Positions 20,555 to 28,873 of a stretch of DNA of 64,000 nucleotides are shown piece after piece; position 1 is the first letter of the stretch, and the number at the start of each line of letters is the position of its first letter. The notes under the pieces were generated by a model. The model saw only the letters and a list, made by a program, of their open reading frames with translations, was not told the origin of the DNA and made no database searches. This DNA comes from UBA1801 sp035353395 (GTDB taxonomy: Bacteria > Acidobacteriota > Holophagae > Holophagales > Holophagaceae). The position numbers were made by a program, and so were the translations under genes. The DNA lies in assembly GCA_035353395.1 (NCBI GenBank), contig DAOPZL010000006.1:1-64000 (forward strand). Reading direction: 5' to 3'.

Positions 20555-20643
20555 GGGCACTCCATCGCGTGCGCGTCTCCGTGTCCGATCCTGCGAACGG
20601 AAGAACCACACGATCGGCGGGGCGTTGGGGGATTTGTAGCACG

Positions 20644-20665
20644 TGTGTCGCGGAATGGATACACA
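20644..20665. promoter_or_regulatory. Candidate upstream activator site
   Basis: TGTGT (20644-20648) and ACACA (20661-20665) form an inverted repeat with a 12-base spacer, about 125 bases upstream of the -24/-12 promoter. That is a usual distance for a sigma-54 activator site. It is a short match, so the assignment is tentative. Confidence 0.35.
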
Positions 20666-20778
20666 AATGAGACAGGTCTGGCACAAAATCGGAGCAATCT
20701 GAATATTAACTATTAAAAAATAGCAACTAGGTTTCCTATTCCCCTGCGGATATAACCATCAAAAATGTTTCCTTGTCT

Positions 20779-20794
20779 TGGCACGACTCTTGTT
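20779..20794 (+). promoter_or_regulatory. Sigma-54 (-24/-12) promoter of the aldehyde dehydrogenase
   Basis: TGGCACG (20779-20785), four bases, then TTGTT (20790-20794) matches the sigma-54 consensus TGGCACG-N4-TTGCW except for T in place of C in the -12 GC. It faces the dehydrogenase and is divergent from an activator with an intact GAFTGA loop. Confidence 0.8.
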
Positions 20795-20973
20795 TCTATC
20801 GGTGACAGGCAAGCAGACCGAGATGGATGCGCGGCAAAGGAAGCCTGCGCACGTCGACTCCCCGGGATCGGGCCTGGCGACAGGTCCGAAGGGGGCGTCA
20901 TGGGGAGATTCCGGAATCCGGGGAATGGCCCCGGTCTTTCCATTCCACCACTACAAGACATGAGGAGAGCGTC

Positions 20974-22446
20974 ATGGTGAAACCCGACACCAACTACAAG
21001 TTGTTCATCGACGGGAAGTGGGTCGACGGCAAGGAAGGGAAGACCTTCAAGGCCTACAACCCCTCCAGCGGCGAGCTGCTGGCCACCTGCGTGGACGCGG
21101 GCAAGGAGGACGTGGACAAGGCGGTGGCCGCCGCCTGGAAGGCCTTCGAGACATGGAAGCACGTGAGTCCGCAGGAGCGCTCGCGCCTGCTGCTCAAGAT
21201 CGCGGACCTGATCGACGCCAACGCCGAGCGGCTCGCCATGGTCGAGACCCTGGACAACGGCAAGCCCATCCGGGAGACCCTGGCCATCGACGTGCCCCTC
21301 AGCTCGGACCACTTCCGCTACTTCGCCGCGGCGGTCCGCACGGAGGAAGGCCAGGCCGTCATGATCGACAAGGACACGATGAGCCTCATCCTGCACGAGC
21401 CGATCGGCGTGGTGGGGCAGATCATCCCGTGGAACTTCCCGCTCCTCATGGGGGCCTGGAAGATCGCCCCGGCCCTGGCCGCGGGGGACACCGTCGTCAT
21501 CAAGCCCTCCTCCGCCACGTCCCTCAGCCTGCTGGAGCTGGCCAAGCTGATGGCCGAGGTCCTGCCTCCCGGGGTCGTCAACGTGGTCACGGGCCGGGGC
21601 TCGGTCTCCGGCAACTACATCCTGCAGCACCCCGGCTTCCGGAAGCTGGGCTTCACCGGCTCCACCGAGGTGGGCTACACCATCGCGGACGCGGCGGCCA
21701 AGAAGCTGATTCCGGCCACCCTGGAGCTGGGGGGCAAGTCCGCCAACATCTTCTTCGCGGACGCGCCCTGGGAGAAGGCCGTCGAGGGCGTCCAGATCGG
21801 CATCCTCTTCAACCAGGGCCAGGTCTGCTGCGCGGGTTCGCGCGTGTTCGTCCAGGAGGAGATCTACGACAAGTTCCTCGCGGCGTGCGTGGACGCCTTC
21901 AAGAAGGTGAAGGTGGGCCTGCCCTGGGAGAAGGACACCCAGATGGGCTCCATCGTCAACGCCGAACAGCTGGAGAAGATCCTGGCCTACGTCGAGGTCG
22001 GGAAGAAGGAAGGGGCGAAGCTGGCCTGCGGCGGCCAGCGCCTCAAGGACCACGGCCTGGACAAGGGCTGCTTCATGCAGCCGACCATCCTGGCCGACGT
22101 GACCAACAAGATGCGGGTCGCCCAGGAGGAGATCTTCGGCCCCGTGGTGACCTTCATCAAGTTCAAGACCGAGGCCGAGGTGGTCGCCATGGCCAACGAC
22201 AGCGAGTACGGCCTGGGCGGGGCGGTCTGGACCAAGGACATCAACCGGGCCCTGCGGGTCGCGAACGCGGTCGAGACCGGCCGCATGTGGGTGAACAACT
22301 ACAACAACCTGCCCGCCCACGCCCCCTTCGGCGGCTACAAGAAGTCCGGCATCGGCCGCGAGACCCACAAGATGATCCTGGAGCACCTCACCCAGAAGAA
22401 GAACATCTTCATCAGCCTGACCGAGACCAAGGTCGGGTTGTACTGA
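20974..22446 (+). CDS. NAD-dependent aldehyde dehydrogenase
   Basis: 490 residues, the usual ALDH length. Cofactor-site motif IPWNFPLLM, GFTGSTEVG, general base E251 in LELGGKSANIFF, catalytic Cys in GQVCCAGSR (C285), and C-terminal PFGGYKKSGIGRE. It oxidises an aldehyde to the acid with NAD(P)+ in the cytoplasm. The AcoR-like activator and sigma-54 promoter suggest it removes acetaldehyde or a similar aldehyde from acetoin, ethanol or ethanolamine-type metabolism. The start has GAGGAG six bases upstream. A 64-residue gene follows after 27 bases. Confidence 0.95.
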   Translation: MVKPDTNYKLFIDGKWVDGKEGKTFKAYNPSSGELLATCVDAGKEDVDKAVAAAWKAFETWKHVSPQERSRLLLKIADLIDANAERLAMVETLDNGKPIRETLAIDVPLSSDHFRYFAAAVRTEEGQAVMIDKDTMSLILHEPIGVVGQIIPWNFPLLMGAWKIAPALAAGDTVVIKPSSATSLSLLELAKLMAEVLPPGVVNVVTGRGSVSGNYILQHPGFRKLGFTGSTEVGYTIADAAAKKLIPATLELGGKSANIFFADAPWEKAVEGVQIGILFNQGQVCCAGSRVFVQEEIYDKFLAACVDAFKKVKVGLPWEKDTQMGSIVNAEQLEKILAYVEVGKKEGAKLACGGQRLKDHGLDKGCFMQPTILADVTNKMRVAQEEIFGPVVTFIKFKTEAEVVAMANDSEYGLGGAVWTKDINRALRVANAVETGRMWVNNYNNLPAHAPFGGYKKSGIGRETHKMILEHLTQKKNIFISLTETKVGLY

Positions 22447-22473
22447 GCCTCCGCTCAGCCCAGGGGAACGTTC

Positions 22474-22668
22474 ATGGTCACGAGGGAGACGCAGGTCGAG
22501 GAACTCCTGAGGACGCCGGGCCTCATCGCCTGGTTCATCCAGCGCGGCGTGTCGCCGTTCAGCTGCTACGGGGCCTTCCCGGACACCCTCGGCCGGCTGC
22601 TGGAGCTCAAGCGGGTGCCGGACCCGGACGCCTTCATCCGGGAGCTGAACGTGTTCCTCGACGGCTGA
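22474..22668 (+). CDS. Small DUF1858-like protein in the aldehyde dehydrogenase operon
   Basis: 64 residues. The sequence (TQVEELLRTPGLIAWFIQRGVSPFSC ... TLGRLLELKRVPDPDAFIRELNVF) follows the pattern of the DUF1858 family: a start strand, 'P-x-L', 'GhSPFSC', then a TL helix and a C-terminal LN helix. The paired cysteines of the redox-disulfide DUF1858 members are reduced to one (in FSC). It is 27 bases after the dehydrogenase stop and must share its sigma-54 promoter. The role is unknown; it may modulate the dehydrogenase. The homology is by eye and distant. Confidence 0.6.
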   Translation: MVTRETQVEELLRTPGLIAWFIQRGVSPFSCYGAFPDTLGRLLELKRVPDPDAFIRELNVFLDG

Positions 22669-22706
22669 AAGGGGGACGGAACGAATCCAGCCACATGCCG
22701 TAAAGT

Positions 22707-22736
22707 AGAAGGGGGGGCGCGTGCGTCCCCCCTTCT
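22707..22736 (+). terminator. Hairpin between the dehydrogenase operon and prfB
   Basis: AGAAGGGGGG (22707-22716) pairs with CCCCCCTTCT (22727-22736) around a ten-base loop. It could end the dehydrogenase operon, although no T-tract follows. It ends only 13 bases before the prfB start and may instead affect prfB initiation. Confidence 0.5.
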
Positions 22737-22742
22737 GCCGGG

Positions 22743-22760
22743 ATGGACCATGGACTTTGA
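22743..22760 (+). other. Six-codon reading frame (MDHGL, UGA stop) overlapping the prfB start
   Basis: ATG 22743 opens a frame that reads Met-Asp-His-Gly-Leu and ends at UGA (22758-22760), overlapping prfB ATG 22750 in the other frame. Its last codons are CTT TGA, and a +1 slip there would enter the prfB frame exactly. Whether it is translated cannot be told from sequence; no strong ribosome-binding site precedes it. Confidence 0.3.
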
Positions 22761-23850
22761 AACCCTGATGCGGGCCAAGAACGAGCTGGAGCCCCGGGTG
22801 CGCCAGTTGTGCGCCCACCTGGACGCCGAGCGCAAGGCCCTCGAACTGGAGCAGATCGAGGAGAAGGCCGCCGCGCCGGGCTTCTGGGACGATCCCGAGC
22901 AGGCCAAGCCGGTCCTGAAGGCCCGGGGGATGCTGACGGACGACATCGCCCTCTCGAAGAAGCTCCAGAGCGGCCTCGAGGACCTGGAGACGGCCCTGGA
23001 ACTGTCCCGGGACGATCCGGAGATGCTGGCGGAGGCCGAGGGCGTGGAGAAGGCCCTCCACGACACCGTGGAGTCCTCCGAGCTGCGCATGATGCTCAGC
23101 GGCGAGATGGACCAGACCAACGCCATCGTGGCCATCGCCCCGGGCGCGGGCGGCACCGAGAGCTGCGACTGGGCCGCCATGCTCCTGCGGATGTACCTGC
23201 GCTACTGCGAAGCCAAGGGCTGGCCCACGGAGATGATCGACTACCAGGACGGGGACGAGGCGGGCATCAAGGGCGCCACCTTCATCGTCTCGGCGCCCTA
23301 CGCCTACGGCTACCTGCGCGCCGAGGCCGGGGTCCACCGCCTGGTGAGGATCTCCCCCTTCGACGCCGCCAAGCGCCGCCACACGAGCTTCGCGGCGGTC
23401 TACGTGAGCCCGGAGCTGGACGAGAACATCGACCTGGAGATCCCGGAGAAGGACCTGAAGGTGGACGTCTTCCGGGCCAGCGGCGCGGGCGGGCAGCACG
23501 TGAACCGCACCGAGTCCGCCGTGCGGTTCACCCACCTGCCCACGGGCATCGTGGTGACCTGCCAGAACGAGCGCAGCCAGATCAAGAACCGCGCGACGGC
23601 CCTCAAGGTGCTGAAGGCCCGGCTGTACGTCCTGGAGAGGAAGAAGTTCGAGGAGAAGGTGGCGGCGGCCAGCGGCGAGAAGGCCGACGTGGCCTGGGGC
23701 AGCCAGATCCGCTCCTACGTGCTGCAGCCCTACCAGATGGTCAAGGACCACCGGACCAACTGCGAGACGAGCCAGACCCAGAAGGTCCTGGACGGCGACC
23801 TGGACGAGTTCATCCGGACCCAGCTGCTGGCCAAGGGCCTCAAGGGATAG
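22750..23850 (+). CDS. prfB: Peptide chain release factor 2
   Basis: 366 residues in one frame. The RF2 tripeptide SPF (202-204), the catalytic GGQ (247-249) and the surrounding ASGAGGQHVNRTESAVRFTHLPTGI are present. RF2 ends translation at UGA and UAA. The N-terminus (VRQLCAHLDAERKALELEQ) aligns with the region where E. coli prfB has its in-frame UGA frameshift, and here there is no UGA at that site. ATG 22750 gives the complete N-terminal domain. A hairpin and a short UGA-ended reading frame overlap the start region. Confidence 0.97.
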   Translation: MDFETLMRAKNELEPRVRQLCAHLDAERKALELEQIEEKAAAPGFWDDPEQAKPVLKARGMLTDDIALSKKLQSGLEDLETALELSRDDPEMLAEAEGVEKALHDTVESSELRMMLSGEMDQTNAIVAIAPGAGGTESCDWAAMLLRMYLRYCEAKGWPTEMIDYQDGDEAGIKGATFIVSAPYAYGYLRAEAGVHRLVRISPFDAAKRRHTSFAAVYVSPELDENIDLEIPEKDLKVDVFRASGAGGQHVNRTESAVRFTHLPTGIVVTCQNERSQIKNRATALKVLKARLYVLERKKFEEKVAAASGEKADVAWGSQIRSYVLQPYQMVKDHRTNCETSQTQKVLDGDLDEFIRTQLLAKGLKG

Positions 23851-23896
23851 TCGTCACCCCTGGGACGATCCGCCGGTATCCGGCATCCCAGATCCC

Positions 23897-25159
23897 GTGA
23901 CCTGGCTTTCCCAGCTCCGCGAACACCGGCTGCTCCGGCGACCGGCGGCGGGGCTCTGGAATCCGCTCCAGTACCTCGGGCCGGGCCTGCTGGTGACGGT
24001 GGGCTTCATCGATCCGGGGAACTGGGCCTCCAATCTCGCGGCGGGGGCCCGGTTCGGCTACCAGCTCCTCTGGGTCGTCACCCTTTCCACCCTCATGCTG
24101 ATGATCCTCCAGCACAACGCGGCCCACCTGGGCATCGTCAGCGGACTCTGCCTGTCCGAATCCGCGACCCGGCACCTGCCTGCCTGGGTCTCCCGCCCGG
24201 CCCTGGGCACGGCGGTCGCCGCGGCCATGGCCACCGCCTTCGCCGAGATCATGGGCGGCGCGATCGCCCTCGAGATGCTCTTCCACATCCCGCAGAGGCT
24301 GGGGGCAGTCCTCACGGCGCTGGTGGCCTGCGCCCTGCTGTTCTGGAACTCCTACCGCCGCATCGAGAAGCTGATCATCGGCTTCGTCTCGCTCATCGGG
24401 CTGGGGTTCCTCTTCGAGCTTTTCCTGGCCGGCATCCATTGGCCCCGCGCGCTGGCGGGCTGGCTGAGCCCGGGCCTGCCGAGGGGCTCCATGGTGATGA
24501 TCATGAGCGTGCTCGGGGCGGTGGTGATGCCCCACAACCTCTTCCTGCACTCGGAGTTCATCCAGAGCCGCCGGTGGAGCGCCCAGGGGGACGAGGCGAT
24601 CCGGAGCCACCTCCGCTTCGAGCTGTTCGACACCCTGTTCGGGATGGTCTCGGGCTGGGCCATCAACAGCGCCATGATCCTGCTGGCGGCCGCGACCTTC
24701 CACCAGCAGGGGGTTCCCGTGGACTCCCTGGAACAATCGGAGGTCATGCTGAGGCCCATCCTTGGGTCCGGGGCCGCCCTCGTCTTCGCGCTGGCGCTGC
24801 TCTGCTCCGGGCTCGCCTCCTCGATCACCGCCGGCATGGCGGGAGGCTCCATCTTCGCGGGGATCTTCGGCCGAGCCTACGACATCGAGGACCGTGTCTC
24901 CCGGGTGGGCATCGCCCTGACCCTGGTCCCCGCGACGCTCGCCGCCTTCTTCGCGACCGGCAGCCTCGGCGCCCTGATCTGGTCCCAGGTGCTGCTGAGC
25001 ATCCAGCTTCCCGTCACGATCATCCTGCAGATCGGCATGACCTCCTCCCCCAAGGTCATGGGGCGGTACGCCAACCCTCGCCTGGGTAAGGCCCTGCTCT
25101 GGACCGTCGCGGGGGTGGTCATCGGCCTGAACCTGCTGCTGCTGAAGAGCTTCTGGTGA
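23897..25159 (+). CDS. NRAMP-family divalent metal transporter (MntH-like)
   Basis: 420 residues, about eleven membrane segments. The TM1 metal-binding motif GFIDPGN (D39, N42) and the TM6 motif AVVMPHNLFLHS (the M-P-H of Mn/Fe transporters) are intact. NRAMP proteins import Mn2+ or Fe2+ with protons across the inner membrane. The start is GTG 23897, since no ATG with a ribosome-binding site fits. It lies 46 bases after prfB. No Mur or MntR box was recognised upstream. Confidence 0.9.
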   Translation: MTWLSQLREHRLLRRPAAGLWNPLQYLGPGLLVTVGFIDPGNWASNLAAGARFGYQLLWVVTLSTLMLMILQHNAAHLGIVSGLCLSESATRHLPAWVSRPALGTAVAAAMATAFAEIMGGAIALEMLFHIPQRLGAVLTALVACALLFWNSYRRIEKLIIGFVSLIGLGFLFELFLAGIHWPRALAGWLSPGLPRGSMVMIMSVLGAVVMPHNLFLHSEFIQSRRWSAQGDEAIRSHLRFELFDTLFGMVSGWAINSAMILLAAATFHQQGVPVDSLEQSEVMLRPILGSGAALVFALALLCSGLASSITAGMAGGSIFAGIFGRAYDIEDRVSRVGIALTLVPATLAAFFATGSLGALIWSQVLLSIQLPVTIILQIGMTSSPKVMGRYANPRLGKALLWTVAGVVIGLNLLLLKSFW

Positions 25160-25170
25160 CCGAGGGCGGA

Positions 25171-25179
25171 ATGGTATAA
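25171..25179 (+). promoter_or_regulatory. Extended -10 promoter element
   Basis: TGGTATAAC, an extended -10 (TG-N-TATAAC), lies about 48 bases upstream of the first EamA transporter. No good -35 is visible, as is normal for extended -10 promoters. Confidence 0.4.
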
Positions 25180-25226
25180 CCAGGGGGCGCCCCCCGCCTT
25201 GGTCGTGCGCTCCGCCGGGGGGTGCC

Positions 25227-26069
25227 TTGCCTGTCGCCGCTGTCCTTCTCGCGTTCGGCTCCGCCGTCATCCACGCCCTCTGGAACGTGATGCTGAAGCG
25301 GACGAAGGACATGGATTCAGCCTCCGCAGGCGTCTTCGCTGTGGCGCTGCTCGCTGCGGGAGGGGCCAGCCTGCTCGTGCCCGGCCGGGCCTTCCCGGAT
25401 TCCGGCGCCCTTCTCTGGGGGCTTGCGGCGGGGCTCTGCGAGGGGGGCTACTTCGTGGGGCTGGTCCGGTCCCTGGAGCGGGCCCCCCTCGGGTGGAGCT
25501 ACACCTGGATGCGGGGCAGCTCCATCGTGCTCGTGTGGCCCGTCTCGGTGCTGCTGATGGGCGAGGCGTTCCGCCCGTCCTCCCTCGCGTGCGTGATCGC
25601 GGTCTGCGCGGGGCTGGGGCTCCTCGGCCTCGCATCCGGCCAGCGGAGGGCGCCCGGCGCGGCGGCCTGGGCCCTTTCCACGGGGGTGTTCATCGCCGGC
25701 TACAACCTGTGCTACAAGCTCTCCCTGGCCCACGGCGTCCAGCCGCTGGCGCTCTTCAGCCTCTCCATGGCGGTGGGGCTGCCCATCCAGACCTGCGTGC
25801 GCATCCGGCGGCGGGGCTGGGCCTCCTTCCGGATCCTGCCGGAACGGCCGGGGCTGGTGCTCGCGGCCGGGCTCCTCTGCACCCTGGGGTTCGCGCTCTT
25901 CCTGGTGGCCCTCTCGATGACCGGGGCCGCCGCCGTGACCACCATCCGGAACACCTCCGTGGCCTTCACGATGGTGTTCTCCCTGGCGCTGGGGGAGCGG
26001 CACCGCCGGCGCGAGTGGCTGGGTGCGGCCCTGGTGACCCTCGGCGCCCTCGGCCTCGGGTGGAAGTGA
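25227..26069 (+). CDS. EamA/DMT-superfamily transporter
   Basis: 280 residues with about ten membrane segments in two homologous halves, the second starting near residue 145. This is the drug/metabolite transporter (EamA) fold. Substrates of the family include amino acids, purines and metabolites; none can be named here. The start appears to be TTG 25227, preceded by GGGGGGTGCC. It is similar in length to, but clearly different in sequence from, the EamA protein at 34590. Confidence 0.85.
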   Translation: MPVAAVLLAFGSAVIHALWNVMLKRTKDMDSASAGVFAVALLAAGGASLLVPGRAFPDSGALLWGLAAGLCEGGYFVGLVRSLERAPLGWSYTWMRGSSIVLVWPVSVLLMGEAFRPSSLACVIAVCAGLGLLGLASGQRRAPGAAAWALSTGVFIAGYNLCYKLSLAHGVQPLALFSLSMAVGLPIQTCVRIRRRGWASFRILPERPGLVLAAGLLCTLGFALFLVALSMTGAAAVTTIRNTSVAFTMVFSLALGERHRRREWLGAALVTLGALGLGWK

Positions 26070-26120
26070 TCCCTGGCGCGGATAGGGTGTCATGATGGCT
26101 CTCTCGCACGAGGAGGATCC

Positions 26121-26636
26121 ATGTTCAGGCATCTCGATGATTTCAGGTCGTGCTGGCGGGAGGAAGGCGCCAAGACCCTGGAAGTCTTCAACGCCATTCC
26201 GGACGAGGCGATGGGTGTGGCCGTCACGCCGGAGCACCGGGATCTCCGGCGCCTCGCCTGGCACCTGGTCGAGACCCTGATCGAGATGCCCGGCCACTGC
26301 GGGCTGGAGATCGCGGGGAGCCAGCTGGTCCAGGGCGGCTTCATCGTCGCCCCTCCCGGAACCATGAAGGAGATCTCGGACGCCTACGCGGCGGCCTCGG
26401 ACTCGCTCCTGGAGGCGCTCCGGGCCTGGACGGACGGCGACCTGGAGACCGAGGACGAGATGTACGGCGACCGGTTCAAGCGCGGCATCACGCTCTTCAT
26501 CCTGGTCATGCACCAGGCCCATCACCGGGGCCAGATGACGGTGCTCATGCGGCAGGCCGGGCTGAAGGTGCCCGGCCTCTATGGCCCGGCCAAGGAGGGC
26601 TGGGCGGCCTTCGGGATGGAGGCTCCGAGCGTCTGA
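26121..26636 (+). CDS. DinB-family metal-dependent protein
   Basis: 171 residues. Four-helix DinB/YfiT-like fold with the metal-binding histidine triad: H48 (LAWHLVETL) and H131/H135 in MHQAHHRGQM. Such proteins bind Zn2+ or Ni2+; some are thiol transferases of the bacillithiol/mycothiol S-transferase type. This is notable because bshB1 and bshC occur later in the window, though the link is an inference. The start has GAGGAGGATCC upstream. Confidence 0.8.
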   Translation: MFRHLDDFRSCWREEGAKTLEVFNAIPDEAMGVAVTPEHRDLRRLAWHLVETLIEMPGHCGLEIAGSQLVQGGFIVAPPGTMKEISDAYAAASDSLLEALRAWTDGDLETEDEMYGDRFKRGITLFILVMHQAHHRGQMTVLMRQAGLKVPGLYGPAKEGWAAFGMEAPSV

Positions 26637-26707
26637 AGGCCGGGAGGGAGGCCGTTCGTCCGGAACGCTGGTAGGATCTGACCCGCCACATCCGGAAGGA
26701 GGGCCCC

Positions 26708-27385
26708 ATGTTCCGCTGGTTGACGTGTCTCTTGCTGGCCGCGATCCCGGTCTTCTCGTCCGACATCTCGTCCCTCTCCGACAAGGAGGTCGGGAGCGGC
26801 CTCAAGGAGGCGCTGGTGCAGGGCGTCGGGAAGGCCGTAGGCCGGCTCTCCGCGGCGGACGGCTACCTCGGCGACCCGAAGGTGAAGATCCCGCTGCCGC
26901 CGTCGATGGAGAAGGCCGCGAAGATGCTGCGCAACGTGGGCATGGGGAAGTACGCGGACCGGCTCGTCACGACCATGAACCGCGCCGCGGAATCGGCCGT
27001 TGCCGAAGCCAAGCCCATCCTGCTGGACGGCGTGAAGAAGATGACCCTGGACGACGCCAGGGGCATCCTCGCCGGTCCCGAGGACAGCGCGACGCAGTAT
27101 TTCAGGAAGACCTGCGGGGAGAACATCGTCCAGAAGTTCCTGCCCAAGGTGAAGGAGGCCACGGCCAAGGTGAAGCTGGCCGAGGACTACAACCGCTTCG
27201 CCGCGCCCGCGGCCCAGCTGGGGCTCATCGAGGCCCGGGACGCGGATCTGGACCAGTACGTCACCCGCAAGGCCGTGGACGGCCTCTTCCTCGTCATCGC
27301 CGAGCAGGAGAAGGCCATCCGCGCCGATCCCGTGGGCCAGGCGAGCAGGCTGCTGAGGAAGGTCTTCGGGAGCCTGCTGGAGTGA
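26708..27385 (+). CDS. DUF4197 family protein, exported
   Basis: 225 residues. Signal peptide (MFRWLTCLLLAAIPVFSSD), then the DUF4197 body: VGSGLKEALVQGVGKAVGRLS, MLRNVGMGKYADRLVTTMNRAAE, ILLDGVKKMTLDDARGILAGPEDSATQYFRK. The family is of unknown function and is found in the envelope of Gram-negatives. GGAGGG lies just upstream of ATG 26708. It is followed by a short bidirectional terminator. Confidence 0.88.
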   Translation: MFRWLTCLLLAAIPVFSSDISSLSDKEVGSGLKEALVQGVGKAVGRLSAADGYLGDPKVKIPLPPSMEKAAKMLRNVGMGKYADRLVTTMNRAAESAVAEAKPILLDGVKKMTLDDARGILAGPEDSATQYFRKTCGENIVQKFLPKVKEATAKVKLAEDYNRFAAPAAQLGLIEARDADLDQYVTRKAVDGLFLVIAEQEKAIRADPVGQASRLLRKVFGSLLE

Positions 27386-27387
27386 AC

Positions 27388-27412
27388 GAAAAAGGCCCCG
27401 GAGGGCCTTTCC
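27388..27412. terminator. Bidirectional terminator between DUF4197 gene and efp
   Basis: AAAGGCCC (27391-27398), loop CGGA, GGGCCTTT (27403-27410), with A residues on the left and T residues on the right. It serves the plus-strand DUF4197 gene and the minus-strand efp gene. Confidence 0.85.
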
Positions 27413-27431
27413 CGCAGGGAGCTCGGCTGGG

Positions 27432-27998
27432 CTACTTGATCCGCTCCATGTAGGTCCGGTCGCCGGTGTTGACGCGGATCTTCTCGCCGCTCTCGATGTA
27501 GGGGGGCACGTTCACCGTGATGCCGTTCTCGAGCTTGGCGGGCTTGTAGGAGCCGGTGGCGTTGGCGTTCTTCATGACGGGCTCGGTGTCCAGGATCTCC
27601 AGGACGACGCTGGGGGGAAGGGTCACGGACAGGGCCGTGCCCTCGTAGAACTCGATCTCCACCTCCATGTTGGGGTGGAGGAAGACCAGGTCGTCACCCA
27701 GGATGTCCTTTGCCAGCTCGGTCTGCTCGTAGGTCTCGTTGTTCATGAACACGAGGTGGTCGCCGTCCTCGTAGAGGAACTCCATCTTGACCTGCTCGAG
27801 GCTCGCCTTGTCGATCTTGTCGGAGGACCCGAAACGGTTCTCGCGGTTGATCCCGTCCTTCAGTCGCTTCATCTTCGTGACGATGCGGGCGGGCAGGTTG
27901 CCCGGGGTCTGGTGCTCCACGCTGGTGACCCGGCAGAGCTCACCTTCGTAGTTGATGATCATGCCGACGCGGACCTGGGTGGCAAGGATGTAAGGCAT
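27432..27998 (-). CDS. efp: Elongation factor P, without the modifiable tip Lys/Arg
   Basis: 188 residues, normal EF-P length with KOW-like, OB and C-terminal domains. It starts MPYILATQVRVGMII and ends with the conserved GITVNVPPYIESGEKIRVNT. EF-P helps ribosomes through poly-proline. Residue 34, the loop tip that carries lysine (beta-lysylated) or arginine (rhamnosylated) in well-studied EF-Ps, is asparagine (TPGNLPARI), so neither known modification can apply. ATG 27998 has GGAG five bases upstream. tRNA-Val lies 71 bases upstream on the same strand. Confidence 0.95.
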   Translation of the reverse strand: MPYILATQVRVGMIINYEGELCRVTSVEHQTPGNLPARIVTKMKRLKDGINRENRFGSSDKIDKASLEQVKMEFLYEDGDHLVFMNNETYEQTELAKDILGDDLVFLHPNMEVEIEFYEGTALSVTLPPSVVLEILDTEPVMKNANATGSYKPAKLENGITVNVPPYIESGEKIRVNTGDRTYMERIK

Positions 27999-28068
27999 GG
28001 GTGCTCCGTCCCTCAGGAAGGTTCAACCCGCCGGGGGCACCTGACTGTGCGGCCCACGTCGGCGGGTC

Positions 28069-28143
28069 TGGTGGGCGTACCTGGATTCGAACCAGGGACT
28101 TCTACCGTGTGAAGATAGCACTCTACCGCTGAGTTATACGCCC
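28069..28143 (-). tRNA. tRNA-Val (CAC anticodon)
   Basis: On the minus strand the 75 bases fold as a cloverleaf. The acceptor stem GGGCGTA pairs with TACGCCC, followed by an encoded A-CCA end. The D arm is ACTC/GAGT, the anticodon loop is TTCACAC (anticodon CAC, Val), and the T arm is CCTGG-TTCGAAT-CCAGG. It lies upstream of efp. Confidence 0.95.
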
Positions 28144-28291
28144 AAGGCATTCAAGAATACCCGATCGCGCCGGAATGTCCAGCCCCGAAATCGGAGAGGG
28201 CAGGGCACGGCGGGAATCCGTTGCGGCAGAATGTCCTGGATCCCGCGCGCGGATGCGCGGGAAGTCACGCGACGAGTTCCGGAGGTCCCGC

Positions 28292-28873
28292 ATGATCCGA
28301 CCGTTCCAAGGCATGGCCCCCCGCTTCGGAAGCCGCGTCTTCGTCGCCCCCGACGCGACGGTGGTCGGGGATGTGGAGATCGGGGACGACGCCTCGATCT
28401 GGTTCAACTGCGTCCTCCGGGGGGACGTCAACTGGATCCGCATCGGCGCCCGCAGCAACGTCCAGGATCTCTGCTGCCTGCACGTCAAGAACGGGAAGTT
28501 CCCCCTGCGGGTGGAGGAGGAGGTGAGCGTCGCCCACCAGGTGATGCTGCACGGATGCACGCTCAGGAAGGGCTGTCTCGTGGGCATGTCCAGCACGGTC
28601 ATGGACGGCGCGGAGGTCGGCGAGGGGTGCCTCGTCGCGGCGGGCTCCCTGCTGCGGGAGGGGTTCGTGGCCCCCCCGGGCACCCTGGTGGCAGGCTGGC
28701 CGGCCGTGGTGAAGGGCGAGCTGAAGCCGAGCCAGCGGGAGCGCCTGGAGGGAATCTGGCGGAGGTACGTGCGCTACAAGGAGGCCTACTTCGCGGACGG
28801 CTGGCCCGCGGCCGAGGCTCCCCGCGTCGAGTGCCCCCGTCCCGGCTTCGCGCAGGGGCACGAATGGCCTTGA
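28292..28873 (+). CDS. Gamma-carbonic anhydrase-like left-handed beta-helix protein
   Basis: 193 residues. Repeated hexapeptides give a left-handed beta-helix (VFVAPDATVVGDVEIGDDASIWFNCVLRGDVNWIRIG). The zinc-binding histidines of the gamma class appear as H64, H82 and H87 (LCCLH, VAHQVMLHGC). Related proteins are the YrdA/PaaY/CamH group; some hydrate CO2, others have unknown roles. ATG 28292 has GGAGG seven bases upstream. The spacing from the first to the second His is a little short for a confirmed enzyme. Confidence 0.85.
   Translation: MIRPFQGMAPRFGSRVFVAPDATVVGDVEIGDDASIWFNCVLRGDVNWIRIGARSNVQDLCCLHVKNGKFPLRVEEEVSVAHQVMLHGCTLRKGCLVGMSSTVMDGAEVGEGCLVAAGSLLREGFVAPPGTLVAGWPAVVKGELKPSQRERLEGIWRRYVRYKEAYFADGWPAAEAPRVECPRPGFAQGHEWP

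Larger units (their letters stand above)
20555..20973. promoter_or_regulatory. 419-base divergent regulatory region
   Basis: The region between the AcoR-like activator and the aldehyde dehydrogenase has no supportable gene. It includes an AT-rich block (about 20696-20765), the sigma-54 promoter at 20779-20794, an imperfect palindrome at 20644-20665, and a leader of roughly 170 bases before the dehydrogenase start. Confidence 0.7.
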
